Assembly: GCF_000364625.1 (NCBI RefSeq)
Contig: NZ_KB822603.1
Span: forward strand, 62,001-126,000
From: Pseudomonas thermotolerans DSM 14292
GTDB lineage: Bacteria; Pseudomonadota; Gammaproteobacteria; Pseudomonadales; Pseudomonadaceae
Length of the DNA: 64,000 bases
Reading direction: 5' to 3'
Shown: positions 18,635-33,564 of the stretch, in pieces
Numbering within the stretch: the first letter of the stretch is position 1
How the letters are laid out: the number at the start of each line of letters is the position of its first letter
The notes under the pieces: generated by a model
What the model was told of the DNA's origin: nothing
The model's database searches: none
Seen by the model: only the letters and a program-made list of their open reading frames with translations
Position numbers and translations under genes: made by a program

Positions 18635-19489
18635 ATGAAGCGATCCCTCCCCTCCCTGATGCTGGCCGGCGGACTGACCCTTGCGACCCCGGCGCTGGCC
18701 GGCGAGCTGCTGCACTGGCAGGACAACAGCCTCACCTACCTGTACGGTGAGAACTTCCAGCGCCTGAACTTCAACGAAGAAGAACAGCGCACCCAGACCA
18801 CCCTGACCTTCGAGCACGCCAGCGGCTGGGTGTGGGGGGACGTCTTCTACTTCCTCGACTATGTGCGCGCCGACAACCTGCAGTCGCGCGGCAGCTTCGC
18901 CAACGGCAGCTTCCGCCAGCACGAGAAGAACAGCTTCTACTACATGGAGTTCTCGCCGCGGGTGAGCCTGTCCTGGCTGACCGGCCTGGACCTCTCCGCC
19001 GGGCCGCTCAAGGACGTCAAGGCGGCCTTCACCCTGGAGAAGGGCGACGGCGGTCCCGGCACCGAGAACTACCTGTACGGCATCGGCCTGGACTGGGACG
19101 TACCCGGCTTCGCCTTCCTGCAGACCAACCTGTACCGGGTGAAGATCAACAACCAGGTGTTCTTCGCCGACCAGGACAGCAACGGCTACGCCACCCAGCT
19201 GACCATCGCCGGCGCCTACCCCTTCGCCATCGGCGACCAGGACTTCGTGGTCGACGGCTTCATCGACTGGCGCTCGCCGTCCGACGAGGCCGGCACCCAG
19301 ACCTCGGTGGGCTCGTCGATCCAGATCAAGTGGGACGCCGGCAAGCAGCTGTTCGGCGAGGCCCGCAGGCTCTACGTCGGCACCGAACTCAACATGTGGC
19401 ACAACAAGTACGGCGTGAAGCCGGTGGATGGTTCCACCGACGGCTTCCACCAGACTGCGGTGCAGGCGCTGGTCAAGTACCACTTCTGA
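18635..19489 (+). CDS. Tsx-type outer-membrane nucleoside channel
   Basis: This 284-residue outer-membrane protein has a Sec signal peptide ending at TPALA before GELLHW, alternating aromatic beta-strands, and a terminal phenylalanine (VKYHF) used for outer-membrane insertion. WQDNSLTYLYGENF near the mature N-terminus and SRGSF...SFYYMEFSPR resemble the Tsx nucleoside-channel family. It probably lets nucleosides, purines or ureides cross the outer membrane. The in-frame ATG at 18503 would bury the signal peptide, so I start at 18635. It follows the urate operon and may share its regulator through the boxes near 18324-18355. Confidence 0.85.
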   Translation: MKRSLPSLMLAGGLTLATPALAGELLHWQDNSLTYLYGENFQRLNFNEEEQRTQTTLTFEHASGWVWGDVFYFLDYVRADNLQSRGSFANGSFRQHEKNSFYYMEFSPRVSLSWLTGLDLSAGPLKDVKAAFTLEKGDGGPGTENYLYGIGLDWDVPGFAFLQTNLYRVKINNQVFFADQDSNGYATQLTIAGAYPFAIGDQDFVVDGFIDWRSPSDEAGTQTSVGSSIQIKWDAGKQLFGEARRLYVGTELNMWHNKYGVKPVDGSTDGFHQTAVQALVKYHF

Positions 19490-19500
19490 AGGCTGCCGAC

Positions 19501-19536
19501 AGCCCCTCTCCCCGAAAGGGAGAGGGGCTGGGGGCT
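19501..19536. repeat. CCCTCTCCC-type hairpin element after the Tsx gene
   Basis: GCCCCTCTCCC and GGGAGAGGGGC pair around a CGAAA loop, the same style as the element at 16097. It lies between the convergent tsx-like and lhr-like genes and may also help end their transcripts, although no T-run follows. Confidence 0.55.
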
Positions 19537-19543
19537 CCTCCGT

Positions 19544-23905
<4,362 letters not shown>

Positions 23906-23976
23906 GGCCACCACTATGGTGGCGTCAGGGGCCGGGCTCAAGACCGTTGATCCGGCGCGCCATTCACGGGAGAGGG

Positions 23977-24001
23977 CCGGGGGCGAGGGCCGAGCGGCCT
24001 G
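23977..24001. repeat. GGGAGAGGGC-type intergenic element
   Basis: CGGGAGAGGGCCGGGGGCGAGGG-like sequence lies in the 98-base gap between the deaminase and helicase genes. It shares the GGGAGAGGG unit with 16097-16119 and 19501-19536 but lacks the paired arm. Confidence 0.4.
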
Positions 24002-24003
24002 AG

Positions 24004-24441
24004 TCACTCGCCAATATCCTCGTTCCACACCGCTGGATAGCGCTCGATGAAGGTCCGCATCAGCTCGATGCAACGCTCGTCCTGCAGCACCTCCACCTGC
24101 ACGCCCCGCGCGCGCAGCAGCTCTTCTTCGCCCATGAAGGTGCGGTTCTCCCCCACCACCACTCTGGGAATCCCGTACAGCAGGATCGCCCCGCTGCACA
24201 TCGGGCAGGGCGACAGCGTGGTGTAGAGCACCGCGTCACGGTACACGCTGGCCGGCAACCGCCCGGCGTTCTCCAGCGCGTCCATCTCGCCGTGCAAGGT
24301 GGCGCTGCCCTTCTGCACCCGGCGGTTGTGCCCGCGGCCGATGATCCGGCCCCGATGGACCAGTACCGAACCGATGGGGATGCCGCCCTCCTCCAGTCCC
24401 TGTCTCGCTTCGTCGATTGCCGCCTGCATGAATGGATCCAT
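24004..24441 (-). CDS. Yeast-type cytosine deaminase
   Basis: The 145-residue protein is a zinc-dependent deaminase of the CMP/dCMP-deaminase fold, with H50-G-E52 and P78-C79-P-M-C82 as the metal and catalytic site. Outside these motifs it matches what I recall of Saccharomyces Fcy1: [50 protein letters not shown] and the C-terminal W-N-EDIGE. This suggests cytosine to uracil deamination rather than tRNA editing or guanine deamination. I start at 24441, with GGAGGAG 7 bases upstream. The gene is followed by lhr on the same strand. Related purine or pyrimidine analogues cannot be excluded as substrates. Confidence 0.85.
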   Translation of the reverse strand: MDPFMQAAIDEARQGLEEGGIPIGSVLVHRGRIIGRGHNRRVQKGSATLHGEMDALENAGRLPASVYRDAVLYTTLSPCPMCSGAILLYGIPRVVVGENRTFMGEEELLRARGVQVEVLQDERCIELMRTFIERYPAVWNEDIGE

Positions 24442-24580
24442 GGTTCGCTCCTCCGTCAGCATCCTTCTCCAATAGCGGCCGCCGACCCGCTTGGCAAACG
24501 CTTCCTCTCTCTGAGCGAGGGGCCGCCGCCAGATGGCCGCTTCCCCTCTCGTCCACTGGAGAGTGTCGCCGGGGAAAGGA

Positions 24581-25396
24581 TCACAGCCCCTGCCGCGCCC
24601 GCTGCCGCTGGATATGGTCGATCTTCCACTGCTCCATGCCGAGGAATTCGGAGTTGATGTTCTCCTCCACCCGGTAACGCGCCTTCAGCGCCGCCACCAC
24701 GGGAGCGTGTTCCGCAAGGAAACGATCGAACCGCTCGATCAGCTGCGGGTGACGGATCGTCGAGAGATGGTAGGTGCCGCGCTGGTAGGGCAGTGTCGGG
24801 TCGAACACCAGGGCGTTGGGCGAGCTGCTGCGGTGATTGAGGGCGTAGATGGCCACCTCGACGTTGTAGTAGCCACCGTCGGCGCGGCGTTTCAGAGTGC
24901 TGTGGATCATCTCGCGCAGGCTGGCGGCACTCACCTGCTGCAGCGTCCCGGCTGCGATGGCGTCGCGGTACTGCTCGGGCGTCCAGCCCTCCACCACGGC
25001 CAGGCGGCGCAGCTGGCGGAGGCCCTTGCCTTGCTGCAGGGGAGCGACCAACACGCCGTCGATGAAGTCAGCGGTTGCGGCGCTGTAGCTCAGACGCTGG
25101 CCGGCCTTGGCCTGGACCGCCCAGGTCGGGCTGTCCGGGTACTTCAGGTCGACCCGGCCTTCCAGCAGCTCGCCAAGTAGACCGGCCGGCGCGACCGCCC
25201 GGTAACGCAGTTCTATCCCCGCCTCGCGGGCGAAGGTATCCAGCAGTTCGCGGGCGAACCCCTGGTACTGGCCTTGTTCATTGAGGGAAAAGTACGGTTC
25301 GAAATCCGCCCGCTCGACGCCGACCACGTAGCTCTCGGCATGGGCGACGACAGGCAGCAGGCTGGCAAGCAGGCAGGAGCGTAACAGGGCTTTCAC
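24581..25396 (-). CDS. Periplasmic solute-binding protein (family 3 type)
   Basis: This 271-residue protein looks like an extracellular solute-binding protein of the amino-acid type. A Sec signal peptide, KALLRSCLLASLLPVVAHA, precedes ESYVVGVERADFEPYFSLNE, and the sequence continues through GFARELLDTFAREAGIEL, as in the family. I chose the GTG at 25396, with GGAG properly spaced, because longer frames add a non-signal N-terminus. No permease or ATPase gene is adjacent, so it is an orphan binding protein or sensor-like protein. The ligand is unknown. Confidence 0.8.
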   Translation of the reverse strand: MKALLRSCLLASLLPVVAHAESYVVGVERADFEPYFSLNEQGQYQGFARELLDTFAREAGIELRYRAVAPAGLLGELLEGRVDLKYPDSPTWAVQAKAGQRLSYSAATADFIDGVLVAPLQQGKGLRQLRRLAVVEGWTPEQYRDAIAAGTLQQVSAASLREMIHSTLKRRADGGYYNVEVAIYALNHRSSSPNALVFDPTLPYQRGTYHLSTIRHPQLIERFDRFLAEHAPVVAALKARYRVEENINSEFLGMEQWKIDHIQRQRARQGL

Positions 25397-25568
25397 GGGA
25401 CTCTCCAGGGTCGGTGAATGTCGCCGCGGTAACAGTCCGCGGCCTGGCGCCTCTGACAATCAAGTTTCGCGCCAAAACCTGACCGCAAGGACAACTTTCT
25501 GCAGCACCGTCCACATCAAGGATCCCCTGGCAGCCATCAGGCGAACATCACGCCCGACGGCCCTGCCC

Positions 25569-25844
25569 TTAACGGCGGATCACGAAGCCGCTAAGCCCCT
25601 GCAGCGGCTGGTCCTCCAGCTCGACGCCCGTGACCCTGGCCGCACTCGGCCCGCGCCAGAGCCATTCGGCCAGCTCGCGCACGGCTTCCTCCTCGCCCTC
25701 GAACAGCACTTCCACCCGACCATCGTCCAGATTGCGGACCCAGCCATCCAGCCCTAGCCGCTCCGCCTCCTCGGCAGTGCTCTGCCGAAAATAGACGCCC
25801 TGAACCTTGCCACTGACGTAGCCATGCTTGCATTGACGCGCCAT
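25569..25844 (-). CDS. acyP: Acylphosphatase
   Basis: Acylphosphatase hydrolyses carboxyl-phosphate bonds of acyl phosphates in the cytoplasm. The 91-residue protein has the signature GKVQGVYFRQST with the phosphate-binding Arg20 and GWVRNLDDGRVEV with the catalytic Asn38, and ends FVIRR. Its length is normal. It lies 45 bases downstream of the thioredoxin-like gene on the same strand, in an order I recall from P. aeruginosa. Confidence 0.95.
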   Translation of the reverse strand: MARQCKHGYVSGKVQGVYFRQSTAEEAERLGLDGWVRNLDDGRVEVLFEGEEEAVRELAEWLWRGPSAARVTGVELEDQPLQGLSGFVIRR

Positions 25845-25889
25845 TACGCTTCCTCTGATGTACTGTCTTGCCAGCTGCCCCGAAGGGAA

Positions 25890-26369
25890 TCACTGCGCCG
25901 CCTGCAAGGCCTCCAGACGCTTGCGCAGCCCCTCGGCATTCTGCTCGCCCAACAGCCGGTCGCGAACCTTGCCAGAGGGGTCGACGATATAGGTGACCGG
26001 CAGCGCCTCGGTGCGCGGCAGGTCGAAGCGCGGCGCGGGGTCGGTGGCCAGGACGGTGAAACGGATGCCCAGGGCCTCGGCGCCCTTGGCCAGCTCCTCG
26101 CCCTGCAGACCGTCGAAGTTCACGCCGAACACCTCGGCCTCGCCCTTCAACTGTTCGGCGAGCAGATTCAGTTGTGGGATCTCGGTTCTGCAGGGGGCGC
26201 ACCATTCGGCCCAATAATTGATGACAAGCCACTGGCCATGGAGGCGATCTGCCGCTACCTTTCGCCCATGCTGGTCGACGCCCGCATCCTCGGCGCAGCC
26301 GGCCAGCAGCAGACCGGCCCACAGCACAACGACCAACCGCCACAGAAGTCTCTGGAGTCCAGCGCCCAT
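25890..26369 (-). CDS. TlpA-like thioredoxin-fold lipoprotein
   Basis: This 159-residue protein is predicted to be a periplasmic lipoprotein: a hydrophobic N-terminus is followed by the lipobox LLAGC with Cys25 as the lipidated residue. A TlpA/ResA-type thioredoxin domain has the redox pair C57-A-P-C60 in YWAEWCAPCR and the cis-proline segment ALPVTYIVD. It probably reduces or oxidises disulfides in the cell envelope. The start at 26369 has GAGGA upstream; frames extending to 26525 are non-conserved. It is divergent from the PilZ gene with a 33-base gap. Confidence 0.88.
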   Translation of the reverse strand: MGAGLQRLLWRLVVVLWAGLLLAGCAEDAGVDQHGRKVAADRLHGQWLVINYWAEWCAPCRTEIPQLNLLAEQLKGEAEVFGVNFDGLQGEELAKGAEALGIRFTVLATDPAPRFDLPRTEALPVTYIVDPSGKVRDRLLGEQNAEGLRKRLEALQAAQ

Positions 26370-26402
26370 GCAGTCGATCCTCATCCTTAATGCAGGGTTG
26401 AT

Positions 26403-27806
26403 ATGACACTGGATGCCTTGCGCCTGGAAGTGCCGGACATCCGCGAAGAGGGAGTGGAATCGCTTGCCGATCTGCACCAGCGCCTCGCCGATGCCCGCAG
26501 GCAACCCCATGAACACGGCCTGCAACAGGCCCTGAGCCTGCTGTTCAGCCTGAACCGCAGTGCCATGACCTTACTCGAAAGGCAACGGGCGCTGCAAAGC
26601 TTCACCGAGGAATACCTGCACTACGCCAGGCACGCCAGCCAGGCCGCGCCGTCGTCGCTCGAGGTGCGCCTCTGCGCGGAGCTGGCCGCGGGCTTCAAGC
26701 GCCTGCTGCTGCAGATCCTGCAGAGCAAGCACCCGTCCCGCCCGCACCTGGCCTGGTGCCTGTACATGGCCCAACACTTTCTGGCGCAGACCCTGCTGCG
26801 CCACTACCAGCTCTATCAGGAGCCGCCGGCCGGCCTGTGGCGCGACAGCCACCTGCTGTACTGGATCGGCGAGCGCCAGGAGTGTCTGGACGAACCGATC
26901 GCCGCGCCCTTCCAGCCGCAGGCCGCCGCCACCCTGCGCGGTCTCTACCAGCAGATACTGCTGCTCGCCCTGAGCAACCCCTTCCACCTGGCCGAGGGCG
27001 AGGCCCTCCTGCTGTTCCGTGCCCTGGCGCCACTGGCCGGACTGGCCCGCCTGTGCTCCTGGGACGAGGAAGGCATCGACGAAGGCCCCACGGTGGACCT
27101 TGCCAAGGCTCAGCCCTTCGTGCCTCTGGACCGCCAGCCGGATGGCGCGGACGAGGTGCTGCGGCGCTTCGAGCTGGGCCCGCTGCTGATCGCCCTGCAC
27201 GACCCGGCGCCGCTGCAGACCCCGCAGGAATTCCAGCTGCTCGAACGGGTGCGCCAGCACTGGCTGCACCGCCAGCAGCGCCGCCACGAGCGCACCGACC
27301 AGTACGGCGAGTACCTGCTGGTGATCGGCCTGGCCGACATCCACGCCCAGCTGCTCGACCAGCACCCCGGCCACAGCCACGCCCAGGTGCTCGACGTCAG
27401 CCCCGGCGGCGCGCGCCTGCTGTGCAGCGTCGGCCAGGCCGAGCGACTGCCGGTGGGCCAACTGCTACTCCTGCTCGGCAACGCCACGCCGGTGCTGGCG
27501 GTGATCCGCTGGCGGCACATCAACGAGGCCGGCCTGCACCTGGGCATTCGCTACATGAAGGGCCTGGCCCGCCCGGTCTGGCTGCGCCGCGCGCCCAATG
27601 CGCCGACCCACGCCGGCATCCTGCAGAGCACCCCGGCCCCTGGCGGTGACTGGCACCACGGCCTGTGGCTGCCACAGGGCAAGTTCGTGGATGGCGAGAA
27701 TCTCTGGCTGCAGATGCTCAACGCCCACAATCAGGCCATAGTGCCGCTGAGCAGCGCCAACCTGTCCACCCCGCTGGTAACCCGCTACCCGCTGAAGCTG
27801 GCCTGA
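26403..27806 (+). CDS. PilZ-domain protein, probable c-di-GMP binding
   Basis: The 467-residue cytoplasmic protein has a long helical N-terminal region of unknown function and a C-terminal PilZ-like domain. The c-di-GMP motif is complete: R293-R-H-E-R297 (RxxxR) and D331-V-S333-P-G-G336 (DxSxxG). It therefore probably responds to cyclic di-GMP. The N-terminal part matches no family I can name. The gene is divergent from the thioredoxin lipoprotein. Confidence 0.78.
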   Translation: MTLDALRLEVPDIREEGVESLADLHQRLADARRQPHEHGLQQALSLLFSLNRSAMTLLERQRALQSFTEEYLHYARHASQAAPSSLEVRLCAELAAGFKRLLLQILQSKHPSRPHLAWCLYMAQHFLAQTLLRHYQLYQEPPAGLWRDSHLLYWIGERQECLDEPIAAPFQPQAAATLRGLYQQILLLALSNPFHLAEGEALLLFRALAPLAGLARLCSWDEEGIDEGPTVDLAKAQPFVPLDRQPDGADEVLRRFELGPLLIALHDPAPLQTPQEFQLLERVRQHWLHRQQRRHERTDQYGEYLLVIGLADIHAQLLDQHPGHSHAQVLDVSPGGARLLCSVGQAERLPVGQLLLLLGNATPVLAVIRWRHINEAGLHLGIRYMKGLARPVWLRRAPNAPTHAGILQSTPAPGGDWHHGLWLPQGKFVDGENLWLQMLNAHNQAIVPLSSANLSTPLVTRYPLKLA

Positions 27807-27926
27807 ACCGCAAACTGCGAGACCGGTCACGCGTAGCGGCGGCCGAGTCCACAGTTCGCGCGCCAGGCCCGTGCCTATAATCCCCGGCCAGTTCATGGAG
27901 CCGACGCAATCTGCCCGGGAGCCGCA

Positions 27927-28319
27927 ATGACCCAAGCCCACGACAAGCTGATCGGCAACGTGCCGGCGCGCATCAGCGACAGCGCCAGCCCGATCCTCAC
28001 GCCCTACGAGGGCCGAGTCGCCGAATACAACGTCGCTACCTGGCTGCACCTGCCAGGGCTGGCCGACCTGCCGGTATCGCTGCTGGTCCGCTATCTGGAC
28101 GGCGAGACGCACCGTGAGGTGGTCCTCGACCACGGCAGGGTCAACGCCCATCACAAGATCCTGCTGTCCGGCGTCGCCCGCCTGCCGGTGCGTCAGAAGC
28201 TCAGGGACATGCAGGTGGTGCTGCGCGCCGCGGTGGCAGTGCGCAACCTGATCGTCGAGGAACTCTTCGTGCAGGCCGTGGAACAACCCGCCGACGAGGA
28301 GCGACGTGCGCTCGCCTGA
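27927..28319 (+). CDS. Conserved hypothetical protein
   Basis: This 130-residue protein has no signal peptide, membrane segment or motif I recognise. Its codon use and composition resemble neighbouring genes. It starts with ATG at 27927 preceded by GGGAGCCGC and lies 120 bases after the PilZ gene on the same strand. The mixed hydrophobic and charged sequence (for example YNVATWLHLPGLADLPVSLL) suggests a small folded cytoplasmic domain. Function unknown. Confidence 0.65.
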   Translation: MTQAHDKLIGNVPARISDSASPILTPYEGRVAEYNVATWLHLPGLADLPVSLLVRYLDGETHREVVLDHGRVNAHHKILLSGVARLPVRQKLRDMQVVLRAAVAVRNLIVEELFVQAVEQPADEERRALA

Positions 28320-28385
28320 GCGTCAGGAGATGAAGTGAAGGGGGCACCGGCATCCCATCCCGCCATGACGGGACGCCGGCGGCCC

Positions 28386-28589
28386 TCACCTTCTTACCGC
28401 TTCGCGCGTGTCGAGCGAGTCGTCGCGCGTTTCCCTCCCCATATCATCCATCCCGGACACGGCGCCCGCCTCCACCAGGGATTCGGGCCACCGCGCAAAA
28501 CGCAGGCCGGTCACGCGATTCAGGTTCTCCAGTGCTCCCTCGGGATCCCTGTCCCGCAAAAAGATCACCCTGTCGCGCGAACCGCTCAT
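28386..28589 (-). CDS. Small hypothetical protein
   Basis: This 67-residue frame begins MSGSRDRVIFLRDRDPEGAL and continues through LNRVTGLRFARWPESL, which has the look of a conserved small protein and not of random sequence. ACAGGCGAG lies just before the ATG. The open frame continues upstream to 28712, but that part has atypical composition. It lies downstream of the YihY-family gene on the same strand. I recall a small gene at this place in P. aeruginosa but cannot confirm it. Function unknown. Confidence 0.5.
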   Translation of the reverse strand: MSGSRDRVIFLRDRDPEGALENLNRVTGLRFARWPESLVEAGAVSGMDDMGRETRDDSLDTREAVRR

Positions 28590-28760
28590 CTCGCCTGTCC
28601 CAGTGGATGGATGCGCCTTGCCCAAGCCAGAAACGTGCCAGTGCGGGATGGAGGGGCAGGCAAGGGCGTGGCAGACAGGCCCGTGCGCGGCCGGGCGGAT
28701 GCGGACAAGCAAAAAGCCCCTGCTAAAAGTGCGACATTGGCCGCAAACTGACGTTTTTCG

Positions 28761-30011
28761 TCACCTGCCGCCAGAGGATCCTTCCAGCGCCGGTCGTACG
28801 TCCCGACTCTGCAGCCAGTCGGCCAGGCTGGCGCCGAACAGCGCCTGCTGCTGCAGCTGGAATTGCTCCAGTGTCTGGCGCAGCACCGGATACCAGGGCT
28901 CGTCGAGGGACTCCGGCAACTGCTCGGGGCGCGGCAGCGGCCAGGGGGCGTGACTGAGCAGACGATGCATGCTGTAGTGAGCCAGGTCGCGGCACAGCAC
29001 CCAGCCGCCACTGACCCGGCAGATCAGTTGCTCCTGCTCGAGGAAGCCGGTCAGCTCGTCCCATTCGTCCTCCGGCAGCAGCCAGCCCTGGCGGCGCATG
29101 TCGCGCAGGGTCACCGTCTCGCCCTGCCTCTGGCTGTCGTGGAACACCCGCAGCACGCCGAGCAGGGCCAGCAGGCGCGGCAGGCTGCGGCGCCGCCAGA
29201 CCGGTGGGTTGGACAGGTTGCAGACCAGCTCGGCGCCGAACAGCACGATCAGCCAGGACAGGTAGATCCACAGCAGGAACAGCGGTACCGTGGCGAAGGC
29301 CCCGTAGATCAGTTGGTAGCTGGGAAACAGCCGCACGTAGAGGCCGAACAGCATCTTCGCCAGCTCGAACAGCACCGCCGCCAAGGTGCCGCCAACCAGC
29401 GCGTGCCTGATCGGCACCCGGGTGTTGGGCACGGTGGCGTAGATCAGGGTGAAGGCCGCCACGCTGGACAGCAGCGGCATGAAGCGCAGCAGCGTCTTGG
29501 CGCCGATCACCGCGTCCGGGCCGGAGATCAGCGACAGCGAGGTAATGTAGGTGCTGACCAGGAAGCCGGCGCCGAGCAGCAGCGGACCGAGGCTGAGGAT
29601 CGCCCAATAGAGCAGGAAGCTGGACGCCCCGCGGCGCGGCTGGCGCACCCGCCAGATGGTGTTGAAAGCCTTCTCCACGGTGACCAGCATGGTGAAGGCG
29701 GTGATCGCCAGGAAGAGCACGCCGATCCAGGTGAGCTGGCGCGCCTGCAGGGTGAAGCTGACCAGATACTCGCGCACCGTCTCCCCGGTGGCGGGCAGGA
29801 AGTTGCGCAGGATGAAGCTCTGGATTTGCTCGCCAACGCCCTGGAAGGCGGGGATGGCCGAGAGCATGGCGAAGGTCACGGTCATCATCGGTACCACCGC
29901 GAACAGGGTGGTGTAGGTCAGCGCCGCCGCGCTGTCCGGCGCCCGATCATCAAGAAAGCGCTGCCAGAGGAACCGCCAGAACTCCACCGTGTTTTCGAAA
30001 CGCTGACGCAT
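28761..30011 (-). CDS. YihY/UPF0761-family inner-membrane protein
   Basis: The 416-residue protein has six hydrophobic segments in its first 270 residues, with family marks [19 protein letters not shown] near residue 24, and [18 protein letters not shown] and [18 protein letters not shown] further on, followed by a soluble C-terminal domain of about 140 residues. Genes of this family are often labelled ribonuclease BN, but that activity belongs to an unrelated protein, so I do not use rbn. The role is unknown. It is divergent from arsC. Confidence 0.9.
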   Translation of the reverse strand: MRQRFENTVEFWRFLWQRFLDDRAPDSAAALTYTTLFAVVPMMTVTFAMLSAIPAFQGVGEQIQSFILRNFLPATGETVREYLVSFTLQARQLTWIGVLFLAITAFTMLVTVEKAFNTIWRVRQPRRGASSFLLYWAILSLGPLLLGAGFLVSTYITSLSLISGPDAVIGAKTLLRFMPLLSSVAAFTLIYATVPNTRVPIRHALVGGTLAAVLFELAKMLFGLYVRLFPSYQLIYGAFATVPLFLLWIYLSWLIVLFGAELVCNLSNPPVWRRRSLPRLLALLGVLRVFHDSQRQGETVTLRDMRRQGWLLPEDEWDELTGFLEQEQLICRVSGGWVLCRDLAHYSMHRLLSHAPWPLPRPEQLPESLDEPWYPVLRQTLEQFQLQQQALFGASLADWLQSRDVRPALEGSSGGR

Positions 30012-30069
30012 GCGCTCTCCCTAGTCGAAGTCGCCACCCAATAGCCGACAGCCGCGGCGACGCGGTTAG

Positions 30070-31462
<1,393 letters not shown>

Positions 31463-31525
31463 TCCCCGGTTCCCGCTGCGCCGGCCGGCACAGCGGGAGC
31501 CTCCCTCCACAATCTCTGGAGCCGT

Positions 31526-32230
31526 CTACCAACCCAGCACTTCCTTGAGGAAGGGTATGGTCAGCTTGCGCTGGGCCTGCAGCGAGGCCTGATCAAGGCG
31601 GTCGAGCAGCTCGAACAGCGCGCTCATGCTCCGCGCCCCGCGGGTGAGGATGAAGCGCCCTACCTCGTCGGTGAGGTGCAGACCGCGGCGCGAGGCGCGC
31701 AGCTGCAGGGCGCGTAGCTTGTCCTCGTCGGACAGCGGCTGGAGCTGGAACACCAGGGCCAGGGACAGGCGCGACTGCAGATCCGGCAGCCCCACCCCCA
31801 GCTCGCGCGGCGAGGCGGTGGCCGCCAGCAGCAAACGCCGGCCGCTGTCGCGCAGGCGGTTGAACAGGTGAAACAGCGCCTCCTCCCAGTCGTCGCGGCC
31901 GACCACCGCGTCCAGATCGTCCAGACAGACCAGCTCGAAGTCCTCGAGGTTGTCCAGCAGCTCCGGGCCGTGCTCGACCACTTCACCGAGCGGCAGGTAG
32001 ACCGCCTGCTCGCCGAGCTGATCGAAGCGCAGGCAAGCGGCCTGCAGCAGGTGGCTGCGTCCGACGCCCTCGCTGCCCCACAGATAGATCAGGCTTTCCG
32101 TCCAGCCCGCGTCGGCCTCGCAGAGCCGTTCGACGTAGCCAAGCGCGGCGGCGTTGGCGCCGGGGTAGTAGTTGGCAAAGGTGGCGTCGTCGCGCAGACG
32201 CACGCCGAGAGGCAGCTGGATAGGTTTCAT
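31526..32230 (-). CDS. hda: DnaA regulatory inactivator Hda
   Basis: Hda is a DnaA-like AAA+ protein which, with the DNA-loaded sliding clamp, stimulates DnaA-ATP hydrolysis and so limits initiation. The 234-residue protein starts MKPIQLPLGVRLRDDATFANYYPG; the first residues contain the clamp-binding QLPLGV. The nucleotide loop is LWGSEGVGRSHLLQA near residue 50, the Walker B-type DDLDAV near 105, and SALFELLDRLD lies near the C-terminus. Length and order are as in the family. Confidence 0.95.
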   Translation of the reverse strand: MKPIQLPLGVRLRDDATFANYYPGANAAALGYVERLCEADAGWTESLIYLWGSEGVGRSHLLQAACLRFDQLGEQAVYLPLGEVVEHGPELLDNLEDFELVCLDDLDAVVGRDDWEEALFHLFNRLRDSGRRLLLAATASPRELGVGLPDLQSRLSLALVFQLQPLSDEDKLRALQLRASRRGLHLTDEVGRFILTRGARSMSALFELLDRLDQASLQAQRKLTIPFLKEVLGW

Positions 32231-32345
32231 GCCGGACCGGACGGCGCCGAGGCGGCGCCACGAGAGTTCACGAAAGGCAGAAAGTGTATAGAAATCAGCG
32301 ACCTGGCGCAGCCCCGAAAGACCGCGCGATCTGTTCTGGAGCGGC

Positions 32346-33368
32346 TCACCAGTGGAAGTACAGACGGTCGCCGCGCGGCACCAGAGCCGGCGCCGGCTGC
32401 GCCACGCCTGGCTCGTCCTGGGGCGCGGGCATTTCCTCGAGACGTGCCAGGGACAGCTGGGCACGCAGCTGCTCGGGGCTGGCGTTGACCCGGAACACCA
32501 GGGTGTCGCCCTCCACCAGTTGCAGGTGCGCATCGAAGGGCTCCAGCAGGCGAGACAGTTCGGCGTAGCGGGCCAGGTCGGCGCCCTGCACCTGCAGGGT
32601 CAGGTGGCTAGCGGCGCTCGGCGAGGCGGCGAAGCGCGGCGCCAGGCGCTCACCGACCGCCAGCATCACCGCATCGGCCAGGCCCTGCTCGTCGCCGGCC
32701 TTGACCGTTCCCTGCTCGCGGCTGTCACCCAGCCACAGCTGCCAGCTGGCCTGCCACTGGCCGTCCTGCTCTTGGGCGTCCACCGCCAGCAGAGCGTCGG
32801 CGCCGTAGCGCTCGACGGACTCCAGCAGGCTAGCGTCCGGCTGACTGGCGGTGAGGTTGTCCGAGGTGCCCAGCAATTGCTCGCCGAGATCGGCCAGCGG
32901 CAGGCGCAGCGGCAGACCGCGGCGCTGGGCGGCACGCTGCAGCGGATCGGCGCTGGGCTGGCCGTCGCCGACCAGGCTGCTGCCTTCCAGGGAGTTGTTC
33001 AGCCACCAAGCGAGGATCGCCGGGCGGTTGGCGCCCCACAGGGCCAGGCCGGCCTGACGCAGGCTGCGCTCGGTGGTCGCCGGGTCGAAATCGACGACGA
33101 TCTCCTGTCCTTCGTAACCATACTGGCTGATCACCTGCTGGGGCTCGGCGCGCAGCCCTGCCAGGGCCTGGCTCTGCGCCGCACCGGCATCGCCGGTCAG
33201 GCGCTGCACCAGGGTGTCGAAGGCCCGCACCAAGGCGGCATCGCGCTCCTCGGGAGTCTGACTGGCGACCGGTTCGCGCACCTGATAGAGATTGGCCACC
33301 ACGGCGGCGAAGGACGGTGCGGCGGACAGGGCCAGACAGAGGACGAACAGGCGGACAAGGATGCGCAT
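32346..33368 (-). CDS. DUF2066 periplasmic protein
   Basis: This 340-residue protein has a Sec signal peptide ([21 protein letters not shown]) and matches the DUF2066 family found beside hda and purM in pseudomonads. The mature region begins [21 protein letters not shown], a family-typical opening, and contains WWLNN near residue 130. The open frame extends upstream to 33491, but the signal peptide fixes the start at 33368. It is divergent from purM. Function unknown. Confidence 0.87.
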   Translation of the reverse strand: MRILVRLFVLCLALSAAPSFAAVVANLYQVREPVASQTPEERDAALVRAFDTLVQRLTGDAGAAQSQALAGLRAEPQQVISQYGYEGQEIVVDFDPATTERSLRQAGLALWGANRPAILAWWLNNSLEGSSLVGDGQPSADPLQRAAQRRGLPLRLPLADLGEQLLGTSDNLTASQPDASLLESVERYGADALLAVDAQEQDGQWQASWQLWLGDSREQGTVKAGDEQGLADAVMLAVGERLAPRFAASPSAASHLTLQVQGADLARYAELSRLLEPFDAHLQLVEGDTLVFRVNASPEQLRAQLSLARLEEMPAPQDEPGVAQPAPALVPRGDRLYFHW

Positions 33369-33564
33369 GGAGCTCTCGCAGGGCTGGGCGGCTGAGGTCC
33401 TATACCTTAAACAGGCGCTCCCGGGCCGGCAACCGCCGATCTGGCCCGTCGCGACGACCCGATGGCCGGGTCGATGGCCGCTGACCGGCAAGCCTGTTAA
33501 AATCGCGCGCCTTCCTGGACCGGCAAGCGGTCCCCCTCAAGAACCCCGCAAAGGCCCTGAATTC

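Noticed and set aside
28335..28751. Plus-strand frame between the hypothetical gene and the YihY-family gene
   Set aside because: Basic, low-complexity composition and no ribosome site; the minus-strand frame at 28386-28589 is more coding-like.
28761..30011. Naming this gene rbn (ribonuclease BN)
   Set aside because: The name was historically attached to YihY by mistake; the sequence is a membrane protein without nuclease motifs.
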